Positions 47,305 through 59,639 of a DNA stretch of 64,000 nt are shown here, piece after piece. The DNA is from Diadema setosum. Lineage: Eukaryota > Echinodermata > Echinoidea > Diadematoida > Diadematidae. Made by a program: the position numbers and the translations under genes. Each line of letters starts with the position of its first letter. Position 1 is the stretch's first letter. Location: positions 15,650,138 through 15,714,137 of the forward strand of contig NC_092697.1 of the NCBI RefSeq assembly GCF_964275005.1, read 5' to 3'. Below the pieces are notes generated by a model, which was not told where the DNA came from, did not search any database, and was given only the letters and a program-made list of their open reading frames with translations.

Positions 47305-48059
47305 CTGTGGCCACAATTAACAATATTATGAATGCATTAATGCACTAAATTCTTTATCCTTTTTATCTTAACTTAATTTTTGATACCATAAGCAGCACAT
47401 GGCAAAGCGAACACACAAACACAAACATATCAATACAGACACAGAGATACAGACGGATGGACTGACATAAACACACATACATACACACACACCCATGCAC
47501 ACAATAGGCAATGGGTCTGTATATTCATATTTTGTTTAGTCTGTCTTAGCTATATGACCTAGGCCGCGGCAGATAAGGCCTACTCACTGCATTCCCAACT
47601 ATTCAGTATTAGGCATCTCGGTGCCTAGTACTAACATATAGGTAAGTCCTGTTCGGCACCTTCACAATGCATGCTGTGAAGTCAACGTATTTGTGTTGAT
47701 GTGGAAGTAATGTGGATTATGACGTACAGGTCCATTCAGAATAACTGCATGCCAAATCTCTGGACCAACTCTAATATTAAAAGTCAGGTCCTGGTCCTGT
47801 AGACTGGTGCCCTTTATGCCTGATCTTTGGCGAGATTGCGTAGTTGTTTGCCTCTGTTTCTGAATTCAGCAGTGTTGTCCTGCCCAGTTTCAAGACGGAC
47901 TTCAGGGCTTCTTTGTACTGTGTTAGTTTCCTGACTTGAGACTCCCACTCTTAGTGTTGTTACCCAAACAGGATAACCTTTTAGCGATGTGGCTGTCGTG
48001 GCTGTTTTCCATGTATATTCGCTTTCAGCCTCTGCATTCGTACTGAAGATGAAAATTAC

Positions 48060-48130
48060 ATACTGCAATATTGCAGCAAGAGTTGCTGTCATCGTAACTT
48101 TTTTTTAATGAAATGGGACCCAGATGATCT
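48060..48130. repeat. Copy of the GCAAGAGTTGC dispersed repeat
   Basis: GCAGCAAGAGTTGCTGTCAT and the following TAATGAAATGGGACCCAGA match the 8440 and 63930 copies. Confidence 0.5.
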
Positions 48131-48139
48131 GTCAGTGCA

Positions 48140-50446
48140 TTATACACAGAATCTAATTACTAGAAGTGTAGTCTTTTTTTGTTCATCACTTGCACAATGA
48201 ATTACCAGATTACATGACATCACCATCACTCCTTTGTAGAAGTGATCATGTATAATGATGACCGTTAATTTAATCAGATTAAGCAGTGTGATTGTAATAT
48301 TATTATACCGAGAAAATCGCAATATGGGTAGAATGGACTGTTTGATGGAGGTCTGCGCTCTCCGATCGATTTAAACATGTCACTTATATGGGAATGAAAA
48401 AGGTGGCAATCTTATGATTCTAATCAAAGACAGCTTTGATGCGTATGGGATATTATATGATTAATATTTGTCTGTCACAAATCTTTGGCGTAAAGATAGA
48501 AGGCATTTTTAACCGATCGAAACTAGAAACGAATTAAACAACTTTCATAAGTCCTGACTTTCCACATTCTTGTGTTTTATGAGCCATTCTTGACTTTACC
48601 AAGTAAGTCCGATGATGATTCTTTTATGAAACAATGTCTCTGCTACCATGAGCTGTTTTCATATCCCTTGCTATCGAACCGAGTAAATTTGCCCTCACCA
48701 AATCCATGGTGCTTGACACGGGTTGCCACGCCGTGATGTCACTAGTCAATGTTACAGCAAATATAATGTATCTCCGCTTATTAAGTCAAACGAGTGGCAT
48801 ACACCATGTGTAAACCTCATGCAAACCTTTGAATATCTTTGACCGCCTCGTCTGCAATACATACTTACATTTCAGTTCTTCAAGTATTTAGCGGCAGCAA
48901 AAACTGATAACCTTGCTCTTCCATTTCCGTGAAATGTCCACAATAGTCAAAAGATATAATGATCGCTTATCCTTCCAGAACAGTTGCATTTAAGCAAGTG
49001 TACAGACTCAATTTTTTACCAGATACATAATTTCCCGTAGTTTAGAAAACCTAAAGGGCGGTATCATTTCCACAACGTCTGCGTAATGTTCAAAAGCTGC
49101 TTTACAGTCGGTGTCAACACAGTGAAAGTTTTTCTTCTTTATTTTGTTTTTATCATGCGTGAGTTTTTTGAGCAAAACTTTCTGTCAGTGTTGACATAAA
49201 GAATAATGTAATCATTCTCGATGATGACAGTGTGAAAGCAAACGCTGTACAATGTCTGATTTCGATTGCATTATTCCAAGCAAATACAAGACAAATACGT
49301 TATCATCCCCGATTTATTTGATTTCATCTGTGTCGTTGGCCAAGAAGAAAGAATAATATGTCTGATAAGTTTAGAGTTGATATCTGTTCTTTCCTAAGTA
49401 GCCGTTACCATAGGCGCTACAGACGTCTAGAACAAGGAGCCTAAAAATTGAGAGGACGTCGTATTATCCACTATAAGCTACAGCAATTGCACTTTGACTA
49501 ATTCATATATTTAAATCAAATGTGAAATTAATGTATTTTTAATATTTCACTACAAAACCAAAAGCTGTGTCACACGCGTATTTCTTTTAGAATCTTGACA
49601 TGCACATCAGTACGCAATTCCATTTTGTTGTGCTTTCTATAGTGAATGCAGAGCTGAAAAAGGACCTATGCAATGTAAGAGTATGCATGTTGACCTACGT
49701 TGATCTACGGTAAAGGACCTTTAATATGCCCTGATCATCACTTATGTGGCCCAAATAATATTCAAGCATATGTTATGTATCTTATGATAATTTCTCGATA
49801 TTTTTCTTCAGATTACTTGGATATGCAAAAAAAAAAAGAAAAATAAATAAATAAAAATCTTTTAAACCAAGATCCTGTCGATGTCATCATCTGTTACGTA
49901 AATCATTACAAAATTACTGATATGAATAACAAAACGCATTAAGGATCGTGTATTCCCCTTATTCCGAGCATAATTGGCGTGATTTTATATTATACTAATG
50001 TAAGTATAAGAGAATACATTCTTGTGGCCATTTAAGCAAAGATCAGGATATTCTAAATCAACACAAGAACACATGCGTTTGCATTGCACAGGTCATTTAA
50101 AGCCACATTCTTCTTTTCTTGCATTTATACAGATATTAAGCCTGGACAGAATTTCTGTAACAAATTCAAACTATAGATGGGAGTAAAATACAAAAGAGGT
50201 ATTTGTGCGAAACGAACTTGCTTTTCTGCGTGGCTAGATAACCCTGATGACAAGTTTGTATTTGAAGATATCATTATGAACTATGCCGCTGTATTTACAA
50301 TAGAATAATTTGTTTGCATCGCATACTTCAGTCCGTCTCCAACCAATGGATTTTCATATGGTGTTGGAAAGACTGCACATCCATATACAAAACCACATAA
50401 TAATGCTGTCGGGATGGGCAGAATATGTTTAGGATATAAAAAGTGA
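48140..50446. other. Possible first intron or upstream DNA of the receptor, no gene recognised
   Basis: Mostly unique AT-rich sequence. A donor-like GTAAGTATG on the minus strand at about 48862 has no supporting reading frame. Confidence 0.45.
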
Positions 50447-50850
50447 TTAAAGGGATGGTAAAGTTTTCGTTGAGATGGGGATTCAGATTTTAAGTTTTTG
50501 TGAGGTAATTAACAACCACTCCTGAAATCAAATTCAAGAGCATGCAATTCTAAGAGGAATTTAAAGTTTATTTGACGCCTGCAAAATCGTTTTTGAAATG
50601 GCTTAGATAATAATATGAAAAAAAAAGAAGTAAAACAAAGTGGTCCTGGTAAAAGGTGGGCCCCACCTTTTATAAGGACCTCTTTGTTTTTGGATATCTC
50701 AGTCATTTCAAAACCAATTTTCATCAAATAAATTTGAGTTCTTCTGAGAATTGTATCCTCTATAATATTTCATAAGAGATTTGTCAGTATTTCACAAAAA
50801 AGATGGAAGCCTGAAGCCCCATCTCAACCAAAACTATGCCATCCCTTTGA
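50447..50850. mobile_element. Full-length foldback MITE (same family as 13700-14095)
   Basis: TTAAAGGGATGGTAAAGTTT opens the left arm and AACTATGCCATCCCTTTG closes the right. The centre GTGGTCCTGGTAAAAGGTGG faces an inverted ACCTTTTATAAGGACC. Confidence 0.7.
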
Positions 50851-52229
50851 ACCAATGTTCAAGGTGTATGTATCCTCAGAAGGAGCTGGTTCAAAAGACA
50901 CCAAAGTTCGCTTATTCCATATCACTAAATCGAACGTATGTGTTCATTTTTTTTAAAAGAAAAATCATATAATTTATTTACTCGTGTGCACTTATCTGGA
51001 AGGCAAGACCTATTTCGGACAAAACTACAGTCCCTGTTCTGAATACACCGAGAGCTCTTACATGAATGATTGCTAAACTGACTAATACGTTTTGCTGGGT
51101 TCTTCACATTTCCATATTCTTTTCATTCTTGCTCCGCGTCTGACATGCATGTTAACAATTGCAGAATTATTTATAAATACTGATTAAAACATGATCTAGA
51201 AAAACTGGAATAGATGAATGGAATTTGTTTTCTTTTACTACCACGGATTACCACATTTAACATGGTTTCATTTCTTCGATCATGTGAAATAACGATATTG
51301 AAAAATTGATAATGAATATAATATGAAACAACTTTACACGGACAGAACAGATAGATGCAAACTGCCATTACATAAGAGTTTGATTGCATAAGTGATTAAG
51401 CGTCATTTTCGAATATCTTTTAAAATGAAATAAGTCCATCAGATAGAGCAAACTAAACCTTTCCACTGATAAATCACTTGTTGCACAAACATGAATATTT
51501 TTAAATCATTATTGAAAATAAGCCATATTCATTTTTTTCTTCGTGTTTTGCAGATCGAACCGCAAACAGCTGAACTTGACGGGAATGGGGTAACCTCGTT
51601 TTTTTTCGCCCAAGCTCTCCATATATCATTATTGACGATATAATGATTATAACTTGTTTGCATATAACACGTCACACTGCATTTAACGATTTGAAAATTA
51701 TAGTAATTTCTAGTCTTGATGTAAAGATATCTGCACTGAAGTGTCCTTCAGCGGAAAAGGAGGCCAATAAACAGATTTCACCTTGACTGAAAGTAGCTTG
51801 TCATGTAAAGAGGAAGGGAAAGCATGCATATGTTGTTTAAACTAAAAGGAAAATGAATATCATGCCATTTTCATGAATACATGTTTTTCCAGATAGTAAC
51901 TTGTGGTTGATTGCAGCTTCCCAACCTGACATTTGCCTTTCATGTTGAATTTCTATTTCGTTCTCCAATACGAAAGTTTTGACACCAAGGCATACAGAAA
52001 AAAATAGCAATATAGATCGTAGTACAAAACAGGGGGTTATTACATGAAAGTATACAAGGAAAAAGTGTAAGACAATCCAAGTACAACAACTACACACCGA
52101 AAGCTTTCGTATACCACATGGTATCTTAGAATTATAGAAATTGTTTAAGATCTTTACTAAAAAAAAAAAAACAAAAAACAGAGGCCCAACATCTGAGATA
52201 ATTATTTCCACGATATAATGTATATTCAT

Positions 52230-52338
52230 CTACTTGCCTACGCCTGTTTGGAATCTGTGCCCATTCCATTGCAGCAGCGACGTCATCGAAGCCCCGAGGA
52301 GCAGCGTCAGAGCTGTGGGTAACTTCATGGCAATCCGC
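52230..52338 (-). CDS. Possible signal-peptide exon of the LGR receptor
   Basis: On the minus strand an ATG near 52329 opens MKLPTALTLLLGASMTSLLQ, a plausible signal peptide, within a GC-richer stretch. Possible donors GTAGGC and GTAGAT leave phase 0 or phase 2, while LDLa exon A needs phase 1. If this is the true first exon, at least one small unseen exon must lie between 47.3 and 52.2 kb; otherwise it belongs to another transcript. I see no better signal-peptide exon nearby. Confidence 0.3.
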
Positions 52339-52439
52339 GAGGGAATTCTTCTCGTAGCGTTCCCTTGGATCCAACGACATGTGGAATCTGACTGATTCCA
52401 TCCGTTGAGTATCATCCACTATTTACACTCCTCCCCTTA

Positions 52440-53880
52440 TTTTGTATGCATTTTTTTTTTTATTTGGTGGGGGGGGGGGGGTATCAGGTGGAGAGGGATG
52501 TGGATGGAGATGTGTGAATTTGACGTGATACATTATTTGACATTCACTCTCAAACGGCGAGCTTCGCTCCACTGTAATATTTCCCCCGAAATGTCAAGTG
52601 AAACAAATATGCACTTTACATGTAGATGTATTTGTTCTCTCATGCTGTCTTAGGAAATAGTTCTGGTCATCCTGACTCTTTCGTTTATTATTCATACACA
52701 GTATTTAGTCACGTACTTAAAGTGAGAAATAAAGTGGAGATGTAATGATAAGGTAGGAATAAGATAGTTGAAGTATCTCGCTCTATTGAATCTATCTGTT
52801 GAAACTGCCAGTACAATTTGCCGTCTTGCATGTACACAATTAACTATGCATTACTAAAGTTTGCGTGAAAATACAGTCCAAACATTTTTCTTTATTTCGG
52901 CGGATACTTTGATATATATATTTTTCTGCACTAATTGTGTAGCTCTGCACAGCATTCCCCCATAAGACTGAATTTTACACTCTAGTATCTGCGTTAACCT
53001 ACCAACGGCTGTCTGTATCTATTTAGATTGTCTCATGTTACCATGGACAGAGAACAGGCAAGCACACACCCTCCTCCCCAGCTTGTGTTTGATTACTATT
53101 GATTTTTAACCTCATCTTTTTCTCTCTTTTTTTTTCCCCACAACACTTAAATATTGATATAGCTCATCAACGTAGCTTACAAAAACTCTATTGCATCTGC
53201 GTTTAAATGTTTGATACTCTCTCAACTTGAATTTTGTGTTTCGGTCATGAATCAAGGCGCTTGACTGATCAGTAAATCTATAGTCTTATGTGAGCATAAT
53301 ACTCATCAGGTGTTTGTGTGTATATTTTTTGTTTTGTTTTGTTTTTGTTTCTGTCTGAAGTTACTCTGCCTATTGCCAGAACTGTCATTTTTTTCTTTCT
53401 TTTTTTAGCTGGAAATGAGATGTGACAAATGCTCGTAGCTTGAAGGATGGGACAAGGCTATAACTTCACATCAAACCGTTTCCTCTAATTGCTGATGACG
53501 GTTGTGATCTTTGTATCTGTATAATACCTTTTGTCTATTAAATGCTGTATACACGGAGGGAAATGTACATCATTATATAATGTGCAATTTCTACCTGCTC
53601 AAAATTATAACATCAAACTTCTTTTTAATAGCAGAATTTTGCTATAAACAAATAATCTCCAAATCAAAAAAAAAATCATTTATATATTATTATATATTAT
53701 CATTATGCAAAGGTATAATCAACTTCTTTCCTGATACTCGCACATCTCCAAGCACTATATAGCATTCGAGTTTAGAATAACAAAAGACATTAACAAAGCA
53801 ATCTCGTTTTTATCGTAACATAATTGTCTGATAGCAATAAAGATACGAAATGTCACTGCTCCTTCTTTTTTTTTTTTTTT
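52440..53880. other. Noncoding interval with T-G homopolymer tracts
   Basis: No gene is recognised. A T run with a following G run lies at 52450-52482, and a T23G10 junction near 53863-53896. Confidence 0.5.
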
Positions 53881-54593
53881 TTTTTGGGGGGGGGGCTACA
53901 TCAGTTTCATGCAAGGCCTCGACAAGCCTTTTTAGAAATGTTTGATTTGAATTGTAATTACCTCCTCTCCTCTCTCCCTCTCTCACCATCTATCTCTTCC
54001 CCTCTTGCTAATTCTCTCTGCATGGAGAAACCTAGTTTCAAAATACATTTGCACAGATTATGCAAACATAATTTCAGAAATGAAGTCCCAGCGACACACC
54101 CTAATATCTGTAAGGGGACGCCATTAACGCTGGATACTTGACACGGGCTAACACGAGCCAGAAATGATAGACAAGTCAAGTCTAATGTTGTCAGACTTGT
54201 GTTATCGAGTAAAAGATCTGTAGTGCACATTAACCTCATTAATTCCCTCAATATTATGAGGAAAGTAGTGGGCCTTGTTTGACGCAGTATGTGCCAAGTT
54301 GATCCCAGTATTTCTGTCTCACTCTCGTTCTACTGTTTTTACCCATGGTTAACATTTTGCGACATGAATCGATTCACTCTCTCGCCATAAGGAGGAGAAC
54401 GAAATTAATCGGATAATTACCGTCTCTAATAAGAAGGGAGTGCTTGTTTTCGACACAGCAGCATATTTCCTTTTATTTTGTTGATGCGAATTAGTTACAC
54501 GCAGACCTCGGCGTTTTTTGGAAGCCAAAGGAAGATAAATACGTAGCAGAACGTTTATCATTAGACAATATCCCTCTCCGCCATTCTTTGACG

Positions 54594-54717
54594 ATGCCCA
54601 ATCTTCCTGGAGACTTAATTTGGATCCTGATCATCATTTCCCTTGGAATGATTCATGTGCCTGTCTGTTGGACCTTAACACCACCGGGGATGGCTTTAAA
54701 CAACAGTACTCCTTGCG
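54594..54717 (+). CDS. Possible first exon of a plus-strand secreted or membrane protein gene
   Basis: An ATG at 54594 opens MPNLPGDLIWILIIISLGMI followed by HVPVCWTLTPPGMALNNSTP and CG, with a hydrophobic core typical of a signal peptide. TGCG|GTAAAT would be a donor in phase 1; without splicing a stop follows two codons later. It lies in a GC-richer patch with few repeats. I find no convincing downstream exon in the window, so this may start a gene that runs to the right or may be chance. The gene family is unknown. Confidence 0.33.
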
Positions 54718-55584
54718 GTAAATAGAAAAGACCATGCATGTTTTCACCTGTGAAGCGAGAATCGTATAAACTCAATCATTGCAAAACTTTCAACTTGCAT
54801 GAATATTACACACAACCTGCATTAAAAAAAAGAAAAATATCTACCTATCTTCTTATATTTCTTTCTATTCATATATCAATTCTGTTCATCAACTAAATTT
54901 TGTATCTGTAGATCTGTAAATTAATCATTCGTAACTATACGGGCACATGAGTATTGTCCACCATCTTGCGTTTTTCTACCATTTTTCTTTCTATCGTTAT
55001 GGTGTTCTTTCTTTCTCCCCTGTGTGTTTGATTCCCTCTGTAGCTCGCCGTCGATCTGTTTACTTCATTGTAACTGATTCTTGCTTGCCCGAAATTTCTA
55101 CCTATCTCCCAGAACTATCGAATGATACGTGCATGTGTATCATTCTATATGCGAAATGTCTTTTCCCCTCGTTTTCCTATCCATCCAATAAACCATCTAA
55201 TTTGTCTGATGCCATTACTGAACAATAACGTCATTCTCAATTCAGTGCATTAGATGAAACGTTGTGTTGTTGTCATCACTGTCTTGTTTGTAATGATGAT
55301 AATGTTTCTTCGCCAACTGATATGTAAATATATATATAGATTATGTTAACTTTTGTCATCAAGATAAGGAGACTATTAACGATAACAATAACAATGATAA
55401 CATTGATATAAACAGTCTGTTTATCAATTCACTTGACTAACACACATTCTATTAGGTACGTCAGTGTAATTGATTGAGATGTTCTGTAGTATAGCTTTAT
55501 AGTTTTTATGTCTGTTATTCAGCTGTTATTTGATATATTCAAGTCAACTCTTAGTGGCATTCGTTTCTCATAGATTTAAAACTA

Positions 55585-56857
55585 GAAATGTCGCTATGGC
55601 GACTGATGCCTCCGCCATATATGCATGATTCTCCCAATAGGCGTATAGCACAATGTCTTCACAGTGTGTGATCCATGATAGTTTCACATATAACTGGCAA
55701 AATATTGAAATGACAGGTTTGTCAGAAATGTTTTGAACTGGGTTTGCTATAATTTTCTAAGAGTGCAGGTACACATATTTGGGGAATTTTGGGGAAGTTT
55801 ATGCATTGAGTAATTTCCAAGGTACGAAGAAAGAGTGTGATGACGGTACAAAATAGATTTTTTTTTTTTTTTTGGGGGGGGGGGCATTGAAACCTGGCCT
55901 TTGACCCTTAACCTTTGACCTTCTGGCTGGAAATTTCCCGCAGAATCTCCATTAGGTAATGCATGTATTAAGTTTTGAAACTAATAATGCAAGCATTGCA
56001 TATACTAGTATATGAGGGAAATAGTAAAATTTTGAGTTGACCTTGACCTTTGACCCCTGACTATTGACTATTGACCCATGACCCCTAAATTCCCTAGATA
56101 ATCCCTGCCAGACAGTACATGCATATGTGCCAAGTTCCATGAAGATACATTGAACCATTTGCGAGAAAAGTAATATTACAATATTTTCACCTAACTTTGA
56201 CCTTTTGACCTTTGACCTTATGACATGAAACTCTCTCTGGAGAATCTTTACGCAGTAGTACATGTCCACACCAAGTTTCAAGAAAATACCATCGGGCATT
56301 GCATAGATATGGGGGAAATTGCAACATTTGTAGCATTTGACCTTGACCTTTAGACCTTTGACCTCTTGCCAATGTCACTAAAATCTACTCAACTAATTAT
56401 CCCATCATACATCATCCTTGGACCAAGTTTGGTGAAAGCTGCTTCATCCAGTTTTGAGCTATCACGTAAACAGATAAATTTTAGGATTTGACTTTGATCT
56501 TTGACCTTTGACCTCTGTCCGATTTCACTGAAAAACTAGTCAAGTAATTGTCCCATCATACATCATCCACCAACAAAGTTTGGTGAAATTTGCTCCACCC
56601 AGTCTTGAGTTATCGCGTAAACGGAAACGATTTCATGAATTTCCTTGACCTTTGACCTTTACCCGATTTCACCCAAAATCTAATCAAATAATTGCCCCAT
56701 CATACTTCATACTTGGACCAAGTTTGGTAAAATTCCAGTAAATATTACTCAAGTTATCGCGTAAACGAATGCGGACGGACGGACGTACGGACGTACGGAC
56801 GGACGGACAACCCGAAAACATAATGCCTCCGGCACCACTTCGTGGCGGAGGCATAAA
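55585..56857. mobile_element. Second pearl-like element
   Basis: ATGCCTCCGCCA at the left and TGGCGGAGGCAT at the right are inverted repeats. The interior has several divergent units with TGACCTTTGACCT and CATCATACATCATCC, then GGAC/GTAC repeats (56772-56808) and the hairpin CCTCCGGCACCACTTCGTGG continuing into CGGAGG. The layout matches the 46.2 kb element, but the units are more diverged and about 130-160 bp. Confidence 0.7.
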
Positions 56858-57120
56858 AAGAGAGAAAAAAAGTTGTGTCATGTGCGTGCAGCCATGTAAT
56901 GCGTCATGAAGCTGATTGACTCCAGTTTAAGCTATGGTGCAAATCGCAAATTGGGGCTACTCTGCACTCCCCACGACAGCACGAAGGAAAATGGCGCGTA
57001 ACCACCACGGCAGGCAATAAAAAAGTGAAAGTGATGGGCAAAATATCGTAATTACTTTTTTGTCATGTTTACATACTCATTACCTGATTACAGAGACAGA
57101 CTGCAAACGCGTTCATTCTG

Positions 57121-57422
57121 CCCCCTTTTTTCTCTCTTTTTCTATCTCCCTCTCCCTCTCTCTCTCGCTTGTGCTCTCTTTCTCTCTCCCTCTCTCCCCC
57201 TATTTGTCCTTCATCGTTGAATTTTACTCCTCTGTAGATCTAGATTTTGTGTGAAACAGCACACTTTCAATCGTGCCAGGCGCTCGACATATTGAACATA
57301 TTAAAATTGTCTGCATTGCATACGTATATGTTTATAATCTATTTTGCCTTTTGACTTCCTTGTTTAAACCAGTTCGGCATATATTCAGTATTAAGACCAA
57401 AATATGTATTTATATAGTATAC

Positions 57423-57477
<55 letters not shown>

Positions 57478-57480
57478 TAT
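57121..57480. repeat. CT-rich and (TA)n microsatellites
   Basis: CTCTC tract at 57130-57200 and about 25 TA units at 57427-57474. Confidence 0.95.
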
Positions 57481-58362
57481 GTGTGTGTGCCTGCCTGTCT
57501 ATTTGTCTGTCTGTTTGTTTGTGTCTGTCTGTGCTCCGAATATCATTTTGCCATTACGTTTTAAGCTTTGAAACCATTTTAATCCTCCTACACACGATGT
57601 GGGTCTTAAATTTGGGCGGCTTTGTCCATATCGTCTTTGATCCTTAAGCCGTAAGATCTCCTTCAACATCTTTCTGAATCAGAAGGAAGTTTTTATTGTA
57701 GCAAAGAAACCATTATCGACTTTTAATAGGATCAAAACCTATACTTCCAGAGAATTTCGAGATGTACAAATTGCATTGTTCATTAATCTACAGTTACTGC
57801 GCAAGAAGTATATGGGGGATAAATAAAATATGCAACATTACTTAAAAGCGAATTTTATGTTTTCATTATCTGATGCAGCTTTCGCCAAAAAACAAAACAA
57901 AATAAAATAAAACGCAGTTCTGAATGTTTCACTTTTTTCATATAGAAGCGGAAGGGGAAAAAGGGGTGTGAATCATTTAAAATCAAAGTAAAACTCCTTT
58001 GCGCATGTCATACACATGGACACAAACACTAAGTCATCAATAATTACGATTGCACCATCTTGATCTTTTTCTCATGCTCATTTCAGACCATTACCTATCA
58101 CAATGCCTTACTTCAACACATTCGTAGACCTATACATATAGAAATGTATTTCTATATGGACATCAGAATCATGCCTGACCCGATTTAATCACGCCTGCGT
58201 GAGGTAGATGAATATAAAGACAGATATATTCCCCTATCAAATCTCGATTGAATGTTTGAGGTTCTCTTTGTGTGCAAATACCAACGTGTATTTGCAAGAT
58301 CAGAAGTAGGTGCGCATACATCACATAATATATCAGGCATATTAGATGCGGCGCCAGAATGT

Positions 58363-58428
58363 AACGATCACTTCTACGAAGTGATCGTATACTATAAAAG
58401 GTTTTGTGTGTGTGTGTGTGTGTGTGTC
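58363..58428. repeat. 11-bp perfect hairpin and (GT)n
   Basis: ACGATCACTTC-TAC-GAAGTGATCGT (58364-58388) forms a perfect stem with a 3-nt loop; GT units follow at about 58405-58427. Confidence 0.8.
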
Positions 58429-58753
58429 AATATTTGCAGATAATTATGATTACAATGCTGATGCTGATAATAATTTAGTTAAGTTACACAATGTCATGTA
58501 AACTTACTCATTGCTTTTTTTATCTATATCCATATCACTGTTGGGGGAGACCAAACTAAAAGATCAAATCTAAAAAAAAAAAAAAATAATGTCAAATTTT
58601 CGGGAGAGCCAGTGGTAGCCAAATTACAATAAAAAAAAAAAATGTGATCGCCTTTCCTTCTGGCATTTGATGTTGTATCTTTATTCAAATGCCAAGACTG
58701 ATATCATTTATGGATGCATCATTATATCAATATTAGTTTTCTGTAATTTGAAA

Positions 58754-58840
58754 CGTGTTTATGCAACACCATTACGATTAGCATGTCAGTTATTTTCGTG
58801 TTTATGCAACACCATTACGATTAGCATGTCAGTTATTTTC
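58754..58840. repeat. Perfect 43-bp tandem duplication
   Basis: Two identical units starting GTGTTTATGCAACACC at 58755 and 58798. Confidence 0.95.
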
Positions 58841-59639
58841 AAGCATAGTTGAAAATCACTGCATAACAATCAATAATTGAAAAAGGACCCCATGTCCTGT
58901 AATCTACCAGACTCAATTAAAAAATGTTCAAAATCTATGAACCCAGCTGATTTTATTGTTTATATAGTAAGAATGTCAGTGTACACTATCTGTAATGTTA
59001 TGAGAAAATTCTCCTAATACATCACTGATACAAACACAGTAGAGATGTTTGCAGACGTAGAGTAAAATGACACATTTTGAATTAATTAACAACAAAGAAA
59101 GATAACGTTAATGTTCCCTTCTATTCCAGTAGTGTGTGGGAGGGTTACATGTTTGTGTACTTGTTTACAAGTTACATGTTTGTGTTAATTTAAGCACGCA
59201 TCTTGATTTGGCGGTGCAACTTGGACCTCTTAACTTTTGATTAATTCAATTTACTCCTGTGTATTCAATCAGTTAAAAAAGAACAGTTCTTTAATCATTT
59301 TCATCTTTTTACCTTTATTACCACATTGATAAATACTTCATTTGTAAAAAAAAAAAAAAATGAAAATTCGTAGTAAAGTTGTAATTTATTAATGCCATTC
59401 GTTGTTATGAGTTGTTAGTCGTTGTTATGAGTTTTTGTTATCAATTCATATTTTGACAGGACAATCTTTAACAGGTATAATGAATAACTACATACTGCAC
59501 GAAGATGGTCCAACTGATAGATTGAATAAAACATGTTAGTATATTTGCAAGGTAATAAAGAGAATGGTTAGTTTCTTGAATGGTTCTGGTTTTGAGGTTG
59601 TCTTTTATATTGGACGTTCAGAAAAAATAGTAATCTATT

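Noticed and set aside
47814..48092. Minus-strand frame beginning MTATLAAILQYVIFIF that resembles a signal peptide next to LDLa exon A
   Set aside because: Its start overlaps a dispersed repeat (GCAAGAGTTGC family, also at 8.4 and 63.9 kb) and only weak donors give the needed phase.
48860..48912. Exon before a GTAAGTATG donor on the minus strand
   Set aside because: The only start-containing frame stops after 14 codons; at most a UTR exon.
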